From Rahnella sp. AA (lineage in GTDB: Bacteria > Pseudomonadota > Gammaproteobacteria > Enterobacterales > Enterobacteriaceae), in assembly GCF_002834385.1 (NCBI RefSeq), contig NZ_PITQ01000013.1, positions 62,001 to 126,000 on the forward strand: DNA of 64,000 nucleotides. Direction: 5' to 3'. Positions 9,426-18,723 of this stretch are shown here, piece after piece; position 1 is the first letter of the stretch, and every line of letters begins with the position of its first letter. The translations under genes and the position numbers were made by a program. The notes beneath the pieces were generated by a model. The model saw nothing but the letters and a program-made list of their open reading frames with translations, did not search any database and was not told the origin of the DNA.

Positions 9426-10540
9426 TACCAAGCGGCATTGGTAACCAAGCGGCTACCAATGCCGTTTTCACCAATCTCATACATTTCCTTAGCCACCGAG
9501 TTCCTTATTGCCTTCTCTCCTTTCCAACGTCTCCCATTGAGATCAACGTTTCAAGAACACTCTCAATCCAAGGTATCGGAATCATTTCTGAGTGGGTTTA
9601 ATCATTATTAGATAATAAGTATTAAGTAATAAATCACACTTAACACTGCCCTCCTGTGGCTTAGATTATTTGTGAAATACCAAGTGTGAAATGTGATTTT
9701 CGTGGGTTTTAAGCTCAGGCATAGCAAACTATATTACTGAATAAATGATATCTCATACTTCATACTTCATAAGTGACACATCCTATCGATTACTGCACTT
9801 CTCCGAAAAACGTTGAAGGCATGCCCGTCTTTGTATGATTTTCTCAGAGTGTATGTCACAACACATAAGTGTGAAGTATTAGTTGTTACTTAATCAATTC
9901 TTTATTGTTTAGACGCTATCCGCAATTCATACCTATGCAATATGAATTATTACATCATACTTCCTAACTCCTAACTCCTAACTCCTAACTCCTAACTCCT
10001 AACTCCTCAGTGACATTTACCATTAGCTTGAAAGGATACTTATCCATAGAGAACAGCGTGGGAGACATTGGGAAGTCGAGTGTCTATGCAAGCATGCTGA
10101 TAGAGAGGTATTAAAAGTTCAAAAGTGTTATTTATGAATTCACAATTCATAATTCATGCATGTGATTAATGCGTGGTGTCGGGTTGATTCTATGACGGGG
10201 GGCGTGTGCGTGAGGTAGAGCTTATGAACATGGTTAACATGTTAATGAATGATAATACTTACTACTTCATAATTATTATTTATGATCAAAAGTATAACTA
10301 TCTTTATTACGTAGTACTTCATTGTTCATAATTCATACTTAATACTTACTATTTAACATTTAATGTTTTTTAAAGTTCTCTGTGGTGTTTTGCTGAGAGA
10401 ATAAAATGCGTTCAGATAATGCATGAGGAAGTTCAGGCGAATTACAGTAAACGGCGCGATAGGCATTGCTGAGGTTGGTTCTTTTTGAACAGAGTTTCAT
10501 TCATATACATATATAAGTAAATTGCAGTTTCGGAAAATCA
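9426..10540. repeat. AT-rich non-coding region with ACTTCAT repeats and a heptamer array
   Basis: No gene is seen. The region has many TACTTCAT/ATACTTA words in both orientations (for example near 9757, 9866, 10257, 10265 and 10315), like those upstream of parA. It also holds six perfect tandem copies of the 7-mer CTAACTC at 9964-10005. It may be part of the partition site or a nucleoid-protein-binding region; the function is not proven. Confidence 0.5.
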
Positions 10541-11040
10541 GGGGCAGGGCGTCACCTTCGGCCCGGCTGTCGTGAACAGAGCCAGGCTGCCTGTCTCTGC
10601 CCTTCGGGCTTCCATCCTGACGCAAAACCACGCTTACAGCGGCCAACGGCCGCGCCGCTTCACTGGCCTGCGGTAAAGCAGCAGGCCGCTGTCGGGCAAC
10701 GGCGATTCGCTGCCGCTCGTCGTCGTTGCGGTGGTATCCGCTACGTCCATCTATGGTGTCGTCTCTCCAGTTAAGCCCCTCTCGCCGGGGCTGACCAAAA
10801 CACAGCCGCTGTCGTCCGTCTAGGGTAAATAAACGCCCTCAAAACTTTTCCTCGTACCTCCGAAAACTTTCGTGTTCGCCCCGGACGTTCGCCCTCGTCG
10901 GTGTTTTTTTACGCCCTTGCGGCGGAGGAACTCAACTGGAGATGTGGTAACACCCAGCCAGAAATCCAGCCGGATACCACAAAACGTCAAGGTCGCGACA
11001 AAGCGAATCTTACCGAAGATATGGGCTAAAAGCCCTGAAA
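10541..11040 (+). promoter_or_regulatory. Leading-region repeat 1: candidate single-stranded promoter upstream of ssb
   Basis: This GC-rich, palindrome-rich segment shares blocks with 17205-17615 and 20490-20909: GAACAGAGCCAGGCTG, CTGTCTCTGCCC, CATCCTGACGCAA and GCAGCGGCCA-type words followed by GGCCGCGCCGCT. In F and ColIb-P9, repeated folded segments of the leading region (Frpo, ssi) act as promoters or priming sites on the incoming single strand. Position ahead of ssb and orientation towards oriT fit that role. I infer the function from homology of arrangement; I have not folded it. Confidence 0.6.
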
Positions 11041-11056
11041 GATAAGGAGAGTCATC

Positions 11057-11608
11057 ATGGCAGAACGTGGAATTAACAAAGTCATCATCGTGGGTAATTT
11101 AGGTCAGGCACCGGAAATCCGTTACATGCCAAACGGCGGCGCGGTCGCCAGTCTGACGCTGGCCACGTCCGAAAACTGGCGTGACAAAGCCACCGGCGAG
11201 CAGCGCGAAAGAACCGAGTGGCACCGTGTGGTCGTGTTCGGAAAGCTTGCTGAGATAGCCGGTGAATACCTGACCAAGGGCGCAAAAGTCTACATCGAAG
11301 GTCAGTTGCAGACCCGCAAATGGCAGGACGCGCAGGGCATCGACCGTTACACCACGGAAATTGTGGTCAAGGCAAACGGCACGATGCAGATGCTGGGCAG
11401 CGCACAGGGCAACCGTCAGTCGGGTGACGCAGCGGGTTCACAGGCACCGGCAAATGCGCCGTCTCATTCCGGTGAGCCTGCCGTTGACCCGAAACCAGCA
11501 AAAGCCACGCGCGGCAAAAAATCCACCAAAACGGCACCGGCGCAGCAATCCGCACCGCAGGGGGGAGAATTCCCGCCGGTTGATTTTGACGATGATATCC
11601 CGTTCTGA
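11057..11608 (+). CDS. ssb: Single-stranded DNA-binding protein
   Basis: This 183-residue plasmid SSB coats the incoming transferred strand and host single-stranded DNA. The N-terminal OB fold starts with [19 protein letters not shown] and has [18 protein letters not shown]; the middle is a disordered Gln/Ala/Pro-rich linker; the C-terminus ends in the acidic DFDDDIPF tip that recruits host repair proteins. It is the first gene after leading-region repeat 1 and has a strong AAGGAG ribosome-binding site at 11045. F and related plasmids carry ssb in the same place. Confidence 0.97.
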   Translation: MAERGINKVIIVGNLGQAPEIRYMPNGGAVASLTLATSENWRDKATGEQRERTEWHRVVVFGKLAEIAGEYLTKGAKVYIEGQLQTRKWQDAQGIDRYTTEIVVKANGTMQMLGSAQGNRQSGDAAGSQAPANAPSHSGEPAVDPKPAKATRGKKSTKTAPAQQSAPQGGEFPPVDFDDDIPF

Positions 11609-11667
11609 AGATGACCTTAGACATTAACCGCCCCGTATTTGCGGGGTATCACAAGGAGTACCGAGTT

Positions 11668-11898
11668 ATGGAAAACCACGATCACGTTCTGCTGCCGGAA
11701 GACACTTTTACCCGCCAACAGGCTGAAGCCGTTGCAGATGCTTACGAGAATATCGCCATCGAGGACGATCAGGGCACGCATTTTCGCATTGTCGTTCGCA
11801 TTGACCGGCAGATGGTGTGGCGGGCGTGGGATTTTGAGCCTGAAGCAGGGGCTGGTCTTAACAGATACATCATCAGATGTGGTGTGAGAAAGCAGTAA
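11668..11898 (+). CDS. DUF905-family protein
   Basis: The start at 11668 is chosen because it follows an AAGGAGT ribosome-binding site, which an upstream ATG in the same frame lacks. The 76-residue product has the DUF905 signature: [18 protein letters not shown], then [14 protein letters not shown] and [11 protein letters not shown]. The family has no established biochemical function and is common next to ssb and psiB in leading regions and in genomic islands. Its place, 60 bp after ssb and before the ParB-like gene, suggests early expression in the recipient. Confidence 0.82.
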   Translation: MENHDHVLLPEDTFTRQQAEAVADAYENIAIEDDQGTHFRIVVRIDRQMVWRAWDFEPEAGAGLNRYIIRCGVRKQ

Positions 11899-11968
11899 GG
11901 CAGTGAAGTGAGGTGCCGGACGGGGAAAACGTCCGGCAGACAAAATCAAAACTTACGAGGTATCAATT

Positions 11969-14059
11969 ATGTCAGTAGCCGAGTCTAAAGCAGTTTCTAA
12001 AGCGAGTAAATCCACAAAACGTCCTAAAAATACCGCCGTTAACGATGCCGTTGAGCAGGCGCTGGCGAATACGCCGGTCCAGATGGTGCCGTTCAGCCAG
12101 CTGTCTCTGTCTCCGCTGAATGTGCGTAAAGCAGAGCCGGATGCGGCAAAATTGCAGGAACTGGCCGGCAGCATCAGAGCCGTGGGCGTGTTGCATAACC
12201 TTATTGTTCACCGCCTGCCTGATGGCCAGCTGGGTGTCGCCGCCGGTGGACGCCGTTTTCGTGCGCTAAGTATCCTGCTGAACGAGGGGGCGATCGCACC
12301 GGATTACGCCGTGCCGGTGAAAACCATCAGCGATGACGTGGCAGAGGTGGTATCAGCCATCGAGAACTTCCAGCACGAAAGCATGCATCCGGCTGACCAG
12401 ATTATGGCGTTCGCCCGCATCAGTGCCAGCGGCAAAACGGCAGCAGAAATCGGTGGCCTGATGGGGTACAGCACCCAACACGTCCAGAAATTCCTGCGCC
12501 TTGCAGGGATGGCACCGGCACTGCTTGCTGAACTGGCTGAAGACAAAATCAACGTCGATCAGCTGCAGGCGCTGTCTGCCTCTGAAGACCACGAACGCCA
12601 GCTGGACGTCTGGAAAAATGCCTATGGTTATTATCGCAACCCGAAAGAGCTGCGTGAGTCAGTGCTGAGGGGGGAAGTCTCCGCTGAAGGTCACCGTCTG
12701 CTGGAGTTCGTCGGACGTGACGCCTACGAACAGGCGGGCGGCGGGTTCCGCTACGACCTGTTCACCGACGAAGGGTTTATCACGGATACAGTGCTTCTCG
12801 ATACATTAACCCGCCAGAAACTCACCGAAGTCGCAGACGGTATCGCACAGGCCGAGGGCTGGAAATGGTCAGAGGGGCGCGCTGAGGGCATCAGCACCTA
12901 CGGCGACGACGCGCAAAAATACCTGTTACTCAACCTGCCCCACGGTGAACTGACCCCCCCGGAAAGTGCGCGGTTTGAAGCGCTGGATAAGCAGTTGGAG
13001 GCATTATCTGAGCAGGACGACAGCGATGACGCAGACCACGACGCGCTGGAACAGGCCGCTGACGCCTGTCAGGCCGAAATGTCTGCCATCGAACAAAACG
13101 CTGAGAACCGCGCATGGACTGACGATGTGCGTGCTAACGGCGGGGTGGTGGCTTCCCTGCGTGGTAACGTTATCAGCGTGCGCCGTGGCGTGATGCTGCG
13201 AAGCGATATCCCTGAAGTCGAGAAAAAAGCCGGTGTGAACAATACCATTGCCAGCATCCGCACTGAAGACAGCACACCGGAAGTGCCGCAGGCGAAACCG
13301 TTGTCGGCTGTACTGGCAAAAAGCCTCTCCAGTGAAAGAACGCTGGCAGTACAGGCTGCACTGGCAGAACAACCGCAAATGGCTTTGGTGATTTTTGTCC
13401 ATGACTGCCTGAAATCCACTTTCGACCACCGGTCTTATAACCCGTCGACCCTCAAAGTAACACTGCATGCCAAAACCGGACTGATGCTCGACAATGCGCC
13501 GACGTCTGCCGACGGTCTGGCCATGCAGCACCTCACTGCGATGCACGACGCGTGGCAGAAACTGCTGCCACAGGACTGGCATAAAAGCTGGGACTGGCTG
13601 CTGACGTGGGACACGCAGGCGCTGATTAACGTAATGGGCTATTGCCTTGCCAGAACGCTCGACGGTGCGTCAGAACGTCTCAGCGACAAAGATGGCAAGG
13701 CGGGTAAAGACCTCGAGCCGGTGGAAAACCTGCTGGGCTTCACGCTGCGTGACTGGTGGCTGCCGACCAAGGCGAATTTTTTCGGGCGTATCAGCAAAGA
13801 GCAGATTTCTGACAGCCTGTCTCAGGCAGGTCTGGGCGGTGCATCGCGCGACGTTCTTAAGATGAAGAAAGCCGATGCGGCTGAACTGGCTGAAGAGAAA
13901 ATCCTGCTGACCAGCTGGGTACCTGACTGTCTGCTGCCGGTCGCTGCCCCAATCGCGTTACCGGAAAGTGACGCGGTCACTGCGACTGATGCCGGAGGGC
14001 CGGAAACCGACGCAGAAGCCACCGCAAACGCCTCTGAATCTGACAACATTGCCGCCTGA
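11969..14059 (+). CDS. Large ParB/RepB/Spo0J-domain leading-region protein
   Basis: This 696-residue protein starts with a basic tail. A ParB N-terminal domain follows at residues about 35-125 (LSPLNVRKAEPDAAKLQEL, AAGGRRFRALSILL, ENFQHESMHPADQ). A KorB-like HTH is at about 145-175 (TAAEIGGLMGYSTQHVQKFL). The rest is long, acidic in the middle and of unknown fold. F carries a similar large ParB-like gene between ssb and psiB. It is unlikely to be the partition adaptor of this plasmid because the small ParG-like protein fills that role; a CTP-dependent DNA clamp or nuclease role in the recipient is possible but unproven. Confidence 0.9.
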   Translation: MSVAESKAVSKASKSTKRPKNTAVNDAVEQALANTPVQMVPFSQLSLSPLNVRKAEPDAAKLQELAGSIRAVGVLHNLIVHRLPDGQLGVAAGGRRFRALSILLNEGAIAPDYAVPVKTISDDVAEVVSAIENFQHESMHPADQIMAFARISASGKTAAEIGGLMGYSTQHVQKFLRLAGMAPALLAELAEDKINVDQLQALSASEDHERQLDVWKNAYGYYRNPKELRESVLRGEVSAEGHRLLEFVGRDAYEQAGGGFRYDLFTDEGFITDTVLLDTLTRQKLTEVADGIAQAEGWKWSEGRAEGISTYGDDAQKYLLLNLPHGELTPPESARFEALDKQLEALSEQDDSDDADHDALEQAADACQAEMSAIEQNAENRAWTDDVRANGGVVASLRGNVISVRRGVMLRSDIPEVEKKAGVNNTIASIRTEDSTPEVPQAKPLSAVLAKSLSSERTLAVQAALAEQPQMALVIFVHDCLKSTFDHRSYNPSTLKVTLHAKTGLMLDNAPTSADGLAMQHLTAMHDAWQKLLPQDWHKSWDWLLTWDTQALINVMGYCLARTLDGASERLSDKDGKAGKDLEPVENLLGFTLRDWWLPTKANFFGRISKEQISDSLSQAGLGGASRDVLKMKKADAAELAEEKILLTSWVPDCLLPVAAPIALPESDAVTATDAGGPETDAEATANASESDNIAA

Positions 14060-14096
14060 CAGGAGATGCCGCTTCGCAAGGGGCGGCAGTAACGAC

Positions 14097-14543
14097 ATGA
14101 CCCGATTGAATGAATTATCGTTTGCCGAGTTACACACGATGAACGGCAGTGAGCTGGAGCAGTACGCAGAGCGCGGTGAGGCTTCCCGTAGCGACCTGAG
14201 CCGTGGCATTGTCCACCAGCTGCACCTGTCCGATAACTGGCTGTGCGACATGGAGCACCGCTGCGAGTTTGGTGCCGGTGCGCCGGTAAATATCAGGCTG
14301 AGCATGAAATCTCACCCACCGGTTGTGGTTTGCCTGACCAGCAGCAGCGACGATGTGCCTTACTGGCAGGTGAGCCTGCCTTTTGACTGCGGGGCATCGG
14401 TGGCGTGGCTTTGCTGCAGCGAAACGTTTGAGCCTGCGCTGATTTTTGATGCCCTGCGCACACTAGAAACGCTGGTTGCCACCGGACTGAACACCCCTGA
14501 GCAACTGGCTGCGGCGCTGCGAAAAACTGGGGGTGCAGTATGA
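14097..14543 (+). CDS. psiB: PsiB, plasmid SOS inhibition protein
   Basis: The 148-residue product binds RecA and prevents SOS induction while the plasmid enters as single-stranded DNA. The ELHTMNGSELEQY start, the SDNW segment and CEFGAGAPVNIRL align with F PsiB (144 aa). The start at 14097 is selected because it gives this N-terminus; a longer in-frame ORF begins inside the upstream gene. The stop overlaps the ATG of psiA (ATGA), so the pair is translationally coupled. The upstream gap of 37 bp suggests cotranscription with the ParB-like gene. Confidence 0.93.
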   Translation: MTRLNELSFAELHTMNGSELEQYAERGEASRSDLSRGIVHQLHLSDNWLCDMEHRCEFGAGAPVNIRLSMKSHPPVVVCLTSSSDDVPYWQVSLPFDCGASVAWLCCSETFEPALIFDALRTLETLVATGLNTPEQLAAALRKTGGAV

Positions 14544-15256
14544 TCCCTCGTCACCTTTCGTTAGTGCCCGTGAACCCGTTTCAGGCTGCTGCGCTGCAGG
14601 CCATCATTGATGTGGAGGACGGTAGGCGTCGGCGGGGACAATATCCTTATGCCGTGGCGTTGCTCCGCCAGCTGCGCGGCGGGGAGGCCGGTGCTATTAC
14701 CGCTACCGATGTGAAACGCGCCGCGCTGAACTACAACCCCAAAGACCGGGCCGGTGAACCGAAAGAACGCTATCTGGCGGCGCTCGATAAACTGGTTGAA
14801 AGTCGTGGTGACGTTTGCCCGCTGCCGCTGTCGGGCTGTGCCGTCAGCCAGTATTTTCCTCAAACCGGCTATCGCCTGAGTGAACGTCAGCACCGCCGCT
14901 GGGATGTCAGCGACAGCCGCAGGGAAAAACAGCAGGAAAAGGAACGCCAGCAGAAGCGCAGGCGCTATCAGACTGCTGTGGCACAGGCAGAAATTGAGCT
15001 GGCGTTTATCACGCCGTCAGCACTGACCGCATGGTACAAACGGCAGGAAAAACGGGGCATCTACGATGACGACCTGACGGATATGTTAGCGGCGTGGAGC
15101 GGGCGGTTTACCGGCCTGCAGGACAAGGCGTTTTGTTCGGGGCAGCCGCTGTGGGCGATCCTCGATGAGATGAACGGCGAACTGTCACAACGTTCGGCGG
15201 CTCAGCAGTGGCTCGATACTCAGTTGTTGCCTAACCGGCTCGCTACAAATCGCTAA
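14540..15256 (+). CDS. psiA: PsiA family protein
   Basis: This 238-residue protein is the length of F PsiA (239 aa) and lies immediately after psiB, overlapping it by 4 bp. The middle contains a basic coiled-coil stretch (SRREKQQEKERQQKRRRY) as in the family. PsiA is carried with PsiB in leading regions; its molecular role is not settled. Confidence 0.9.
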   Translation: MIPRHLSLVPVNPFQAAALQAIIDVEDGRRRRGQYPYAVALLRQLRGGEAGAITATDVKRAALNYNPKDRAGEPKERYLAALDKLVESRGDVCPLPLSGCAVSQYFPQTGYRLSERQHRRWDVSDSRREKQQEKERQQKRRRYQTAVAQAEIELAFITPSALTAWYKRQEKRGIYDDDLTDMLAAWSGRFTGLQDKAFCSGQPLWAILDEMNGELSQRSAAQQWLDTQLLPNRLATNR

Positions 15257-15387
15257 AACAGGTTTGCTGAAGAAATCTGCGTTCCTTCAATATCCTTAGA
15301 ATGTAAAATCATTCTCAGAGTGTAAGACGCACCAACACAAGAGCGCATGAGAGATATGACGCCATAATTTTGATAAAGGAAATTATC

Positions 15388-15537
15388 ATGCTCGTATTAA
15401 TAGTTATTTTAAATTTACTCGCAGTAATTTATTGCAGCATTCAGTATCGGAAGTCTGGAAAAAATTATTTATATGTAGTTGGCGCAATCGTTTTAACTTT
15501 AATTACATTGACTTATAGATTGGTTGGCATCATCTAA
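15388..15537 (+). CDS. Small membrane protein, 49 aa
   Basis: A 49-codon ORF begins with ATG at 15388, 7 bp after AAAGGA. It encodes two hydrophobic segments (MLVLIVILNLLAVIYCSI at residues 1-18 and YVVGAIVLTLITLTY at about 29-43) joined by a basic turn (QYRKSGKN). A good stem-loop terminator follows at 15556. The segment is clearly more AT-rich than the genes around it, so it may be a recent insertion. I do not recognise the family. Confidence 0.6.
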   Translation: MLVLIVILNLLAVIYCSIQYRKSGKNYLYVVGAIVLTLITLTYRLVGII

Positions 15538-15555
15538 CATTCCATCTTCCCCATT

Positions 15556-15590
15556 AAATGCCGTGGCTTTCGCTGCGGCATTTTTGTTTT
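15556..15590 (+). terminator. Rho-independent terminator after the small membrane protein gene
   Basis: The arms AAATGCCG and CGGCATTT with a 12-base loop are followed by TTGTTTT. This is a classical stem with a U-tract. Confidence 0.8.
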
Positions 15591-15971
15591 CCTCACGCCC
15601 TTTCTCGCAGCTTGCATCGGCTAATGCCGCGCCGCTGGCACAGTTCCCGCCAGGGCGGGAACGTTAATGATGTCGCGTTGCTCCTCATGCGTTGTTCCTG
15701 GTCATTCCGGTTGTATTTCTTCTGCCTATTTGTCGCGGCTTGATCTCTCAAAAAGTTAGCGCCAACCCCGTGCCCGCACTGTAGACGTGCCGCCTCTCTT
15801 CAAAGGGGTCGTTAACCTGCCTTGTCACCCGGTCACCGGTATTCACGGCGCATTCAGCCCGTTCATACCGCCGCTGCGGCTTCCGCGTCAGCCCTTTTTT
15901 GCTCGGCTTGTGGCACGTCTGTCGTGGGGGCACGGCGCCGGCCGGTTCCGGCTCTCTATGTGAGTAACGCT
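15591..15971. other. Non-coding spacer before the methyltransferase gene
   Basis: GC-rich, with palindromes such as CCCGCCAGGGCGGG near 15648. No convincing gene is seen; the open frame upstream of the methyltransferase start lacks a ribosome-binding site. Confidence 0.5.
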
Positions 15972-16655
15972 ATGTCCCGATATATGCAGGGTGACTGTCA
16001 GCAGGTCATGTCCAAATTTCCGCGCCGTTCGGTTGATTTCATCCTCACCGATCCGCCGTACCTTGTCGGTTTTACTGACCGTTCCGGGCGGTCTATTGCC
16101 AATGATAAACAGGGTGACTGGTTGCTTCCGGTCAGCCGCGAGATGTTCCGTGTGCTTAAAAATGACAGTCTGGCGGTCAGCTTTTACGGCTGGAACAGGG
16201 TTGATCAGTTTATGGCCGCGTGGAAAGCCGCCGGTTTTCGCGTCGTAGGCCACATCGTATTCACCAAAGCCTACTCGTCAAAATCGGCATTTGTCGGCTA
16301 TCGCCATGAAAGCGCCTACGTGCTGGCCAAAGGCCGCCCGCCGCTACCGGAAAATCCGCTGCCTGACGTGATGCCGTGGGCGTATTCCGGCAACCGCTAC
16401 CACCCGACCGAAAAGCCGGTTTCCGCGCTGCGGCCGCTGATCGAGTCCTTCACGCAGCCCGGCGACATTGTACTCGACCCGTTTGGTGGCAGTGGTTCCA
16501 CCTGCGTCGCGGCGGCGCAGTGCGGGCGCCGGTGGATTGGAATCGAACTCTTAGAGGAATACCACGCGGCGGGATTACGTCGTCTTACAGAGTTTCAGTG
16601 TGGGCGCCCTGCGGCACCGGTTTCAGTCTCACAGCAATACGGGAGCATGGCATGA
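15972..16655 (+). CDS. Solitary DNA methyltransferase (N4/N6-type, DPPY motif)
   Basis: The 227-residue protein starts with MSRYMQGDCQQVMSKFP and is the length of the solitary methylase in the F leading region. Motif IV is TDPPYLVGF near residues 25-33. Motif I comes late, in VLDPFGGSGSTCVAAAQCG, so the order of motifs is the beta type. No restriction enzyme is next to it. In the recipient it probably modifies the newly made double strand to evade restriction. The stop overlaps the next ATG by 4 bp. Confidence 0.93.
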   Translation: MSRYMQGDCQQVMSKFPRRSVDFILTDPPYLVGFTDRSGRSIANDKQGDWLLPVSREMFRVLKNDSLAVSFYGWNRVDQFMAAWKAAGFRVVGHIVFTKAYSSKSAFVGYRHESAYVLAKGRPPLPENPLPDVMPWAYSGNRYHPTEKPVSALRPLIESFTQPGDIVLDPFGGSGSTCVAAAQCGRRWIGIELLEEYHAAGLRRLTEFQCGRPAAPVSVSQQYGSMA

Positions 16656-16876
16656 GCAACTATCAGAATAATATCGACCTGCGGGTGGACGTGGCGGCGC
16701 TGGCTAATGCGACTTTTGAGTTACGCGAACAGTTCCGGGCGTTTGAGAAAAAATACTTCTGGGGTAGTGAAGAGTTGACGCAGCGCCTTGCCGGACAAGT
16801 GATCAACCAACTCAACGCGCAAATACTGGAAATCTATAAACAGATGAACGAACTCGACCACGGCTTCAAAGACTGA
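16652..16876 (+). CDS. Hypothetical protein, 74 aa
   Basis: The gene is translationally coupled to the methyltransferase (ATGA overlap). The product is largely helical with likely coiled-coil character (NATFELREQFRAFEKKYF, LNAQILEIYKQMNEL). I do not recognise the family. A GCCCCGC/GCGGGGC hairpin at 16891-16907 follows and may stop transcription or processing. Confidence 0.7.
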   Translation: MSNYQNNIDLRVDVAALANATFELREQFRAFEKKYFWGSEELTQRLAGQVINQLNAQILEIYKQMNELDHGFKD

Positions 16877-17087
16877 CCGTTGCAAGCATGGCCCCGCACG
16901 GCGGGGCTATAGCCTGTATCCGATGTTTGCCAGGGCGAACGTTAACGGCCATTGAACAGGCGCTGCCGTGGCTACGCCACTGCGGCCGCCCGTTCATTTC
17001 GAGGGGGTAGTGCATATTCCGGGATATATAGGCTGATGCTGGTTTCTGTTTGTATGCCGGGTATGCGTTGGCTGTGTTTTCATTCTC

Positions 17088-17150
17088 CTGCTGTGCCTGC
17101 TGTGCCTGCTGTGCCTGCTGTGCCTGCTGTGCCTGCTGTGCCTGCTGTGC
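17088..17150 (+). repeat. Seven tandem copies of a 9-bp repeat
   Basis: The unit CTGCTGTGC repeats seven times without change. It is open in several frames because 9 is a multiple of 3 (AVP, CAC or GTA tripeptides), but no frame has a convincing start or protein, so I treat it as a non-coding microsatellite. Such perfect repeats are prone to slippage. Confidence 0.85.
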
Positions 17151-17204
17151 CTCTGATGACTCCTCTGTTTCTTCCTCCTGTGCTGATTGTCTTGTAAAAG
17201 CTGT

Positions 17205-17615
17205 TCGGGCTGGGCGTCACCCTGCGGGCACGGCTGTCATGCTGCGCACAGAGCCAGCAAGCTGTCTCTGCCCTTGCGGGCTTTGCCCGCGGGTTTCCAT
17301 CCTGACGCAACATCAACACCCCGCTTGCAGCGGCCAGATGGCCGCGCCGCTGTCACTGCCGGTAATAAAGCCACCGGCGCTAAGGACGCCACGCCTTACG
17401 TCGTGTCGGGTGTGTGCATTCGCTCCTGTCCGGTGTGGTCATCACGGTTCCGTTATCGCGCGGGGGCTGGAACGTAGTGCTGTCTGTGTTCAAAAACAAG
17501 GGAGGATAAATGCCGCAAGCGGCCCCTTGTTTATTGCCCCCATCCATCCCAACGTCGTCCCTGCCGCGAGATAACAGACCGTTAGATGATTTTTCACTTA
17601 CAGGAGAAAACCCGG
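17205..17615 (+). promoter_or_regulatory. Leading-region repeat 2: candidate single-stranded promoter
   Basis: This copy shares long blocks with repeat 3: GCTGTCTCTGCCC, CATCC-TGACGCAAC, TAAAGCCACCGGCGCTAAG, GTTATCGCGCGGG and CCTGCCGCGAGATAACAGAC. It contains strong palindromes (GCGGGCTTTGCCCGC near 17276). The identity continues through the ribosome-binding site into the first 18 codons of the following gene. The probable role is early transcription or priming on the incoming strand, as for Frpo and ssi elements; this is inferred. Confidence 0.62.
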
Positions 17616-17993
17616 ATGCACACACATAACATCAACGTCAAAACCGCCACAAGAAAAACGCCCGAAAGATGTGGGCAAACCACGTCTCTGCGCATGGACG
17701 GCTTTATTACCGACATTTCGTCTTCCCATCCGTTTGATGTGATCCGCGCTGACGTGGTGCTGTCTCGTCTTGAAGATCAGGCAAATGCGGGCTGCGGAAT
17801 GCATTACGAAATTTATGAGTCCCGCCTTATTAGCAGTGCATTAGATCACCTGTGCCGCCTGCCGATGAAAGACCGTCCGGTATTTATCGGCGCGGCAGAC
17901 CGCAAAGGGATCACGCTGACGTGGGCGCAGGAAGAACGCAGTCAGGCGGCTTACCGTGAAGTAATGGCTGAGATTGCAGCAGAGCAGGAATAA
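17616..17993 (+). CDS. Leading-region protein with shared N-terminus, 125 aa
   Basis: The start at 17616 follows AGGAGAAAACCCGG and begins with MHTHNINVKTATRKTPER. These 18 residues are repeated with one change in the protein starting at 20910, while the rest is unrelated. The body (DRPVFIGAADRKGITLTWAQ) is not recognised. A longer frame from 17586 exists but has a poorer start. It heads a run of six small genes on the same strand. Confidence 0.75.
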   Translation: MHTHNINVKTATRKTPERCGQTTSLRMDGFITDISSSHPFDVIRADVVLSRLEDQANAGCGMHYEIYESRLISSALDHLCRLPMKDRPVFIGAADRKGITLTWAQEERSQAAYREVMAEIAAEQE

Positions 17994-18002
17994 GGAAAAA
18001 CA

Positions 18003-18230
18003 ATGATCACATACATCACCGACCAGAGAGAAGGGGAGCCGGATATTTTAACGCCGGTTCGGCATGACCCCCTGATTATCAGGACGCTCGGCGGGATTGA
18101 GATATTGCGACAAAAAGCACCACAGGACGGCTGGACGCATGACCTGTTAACCACTGTTCAGCCGGATGATAGTGGTGAAGGCTCAGAAGCCTATTTAGGC
18201 GCTTCATGGGTTGGATCAACAGAAGTGTAG
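18003..18230 (+). CDS. Hypothetical protein, 75 aa
   Basis: The gene starts 9 bp after the previous stop, with AAGGAAAAACA as ribosome-binding site, so it is in the same operon. The product is small and acidic and has no motif that I recognise. Confidence 0.6.
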   Translation: MITYITDQREGEPDILTPVRHDPLIIRTLGGIEILRQKAPQDGWTHDLLTTVQPDDSGEGSEAYLGASWVGSTEV

Positions 18231-18276
18231 TACGAATGGCGGGATCGTCCCGTCATTAAAATCAAGGAGAAACACC

Positions 18277-18636
18277 ATGTATACACCTGAAATCACCACC
18301 GGCAGTGCGGGAGAAAACCGGTTTGAATGGAACGCAGCGGCGGAGGCGGCCTACTGGCAGCAGTGTGAAAAAATCGCCTATACGGACGTGTCAGAAATCA
18401 CCCTGACGGTATTTATGGACGCGATTGCGCTGATGTACCCGAAAGATTGGCAAGGGGACGCACACTGTGAGTCATTCAAACTGGCTGAAATGGTGTGCGG
18501 AGACGTCACGGACATTTACGCCAAGATTGGGGAGCGTTATTTCACGTTCCGTGATAAGGCAACCATGCTGCATGAGGCGATTATCCGCCGGATCACTAAG
18601 GAGGTGTTAAGTAAGGAAGAGACGTACCAGAAATGA
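18277..18636 (+). CDS. Hypothetical protein, 119 aa
   Basis: The start at 18277 is preceded by AAGGAGAAACACC. The product is acidic and helical (FEWNAAAEAAYWQQCEKIAY) and is not recognised. A GCAGAC/GTCTGC hairpin follows directly after the stop near 18640. Small acidic proteins in leading regions are frequent anti-defence factors, but nothing here identifies one. Confidence 0.65.
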   Translation: MYTPEITTGSAGENRFEWNAAAEAAYWQQCEKIAYTDVSEITLTVFMDAIALMYPKDWQGDAHCESFKLAEMVCGDVTDIYAKIGERYFTFRDKATMLHEAIIRRITKEVLSKEETYQK

Positions 18637-18723
18637 AAAAAGCAGACTTTCGTCTGCTCTCTCGTGCCGGTTTATCCCTTGGAAAGCTAGACCGGCTATC
18701 AATATCCGATTGGAGTTAACACT

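Noticed and set aside
9964-10005. Heptamer array considered as a CRISPR array
   Set aside because: The units are contiguous 7-mers without spacers and there are no cas genes.
13004-13582. 192-aa minus-strand open frame inside the ParB-like gene
   Set aside because: It is a shadow of a high-GC coding region; the plus-strand gene has clear ParB motifs and ribosome-binding site.
16952-17574. Open frames over the 9-bp tandem repeat encoding AVP or CAC tripeptides
   Set aside because: They are open only because the 9-bp unit keeps the frame. They lack ribosome-binding sites and run into the folded non-coding repeat.
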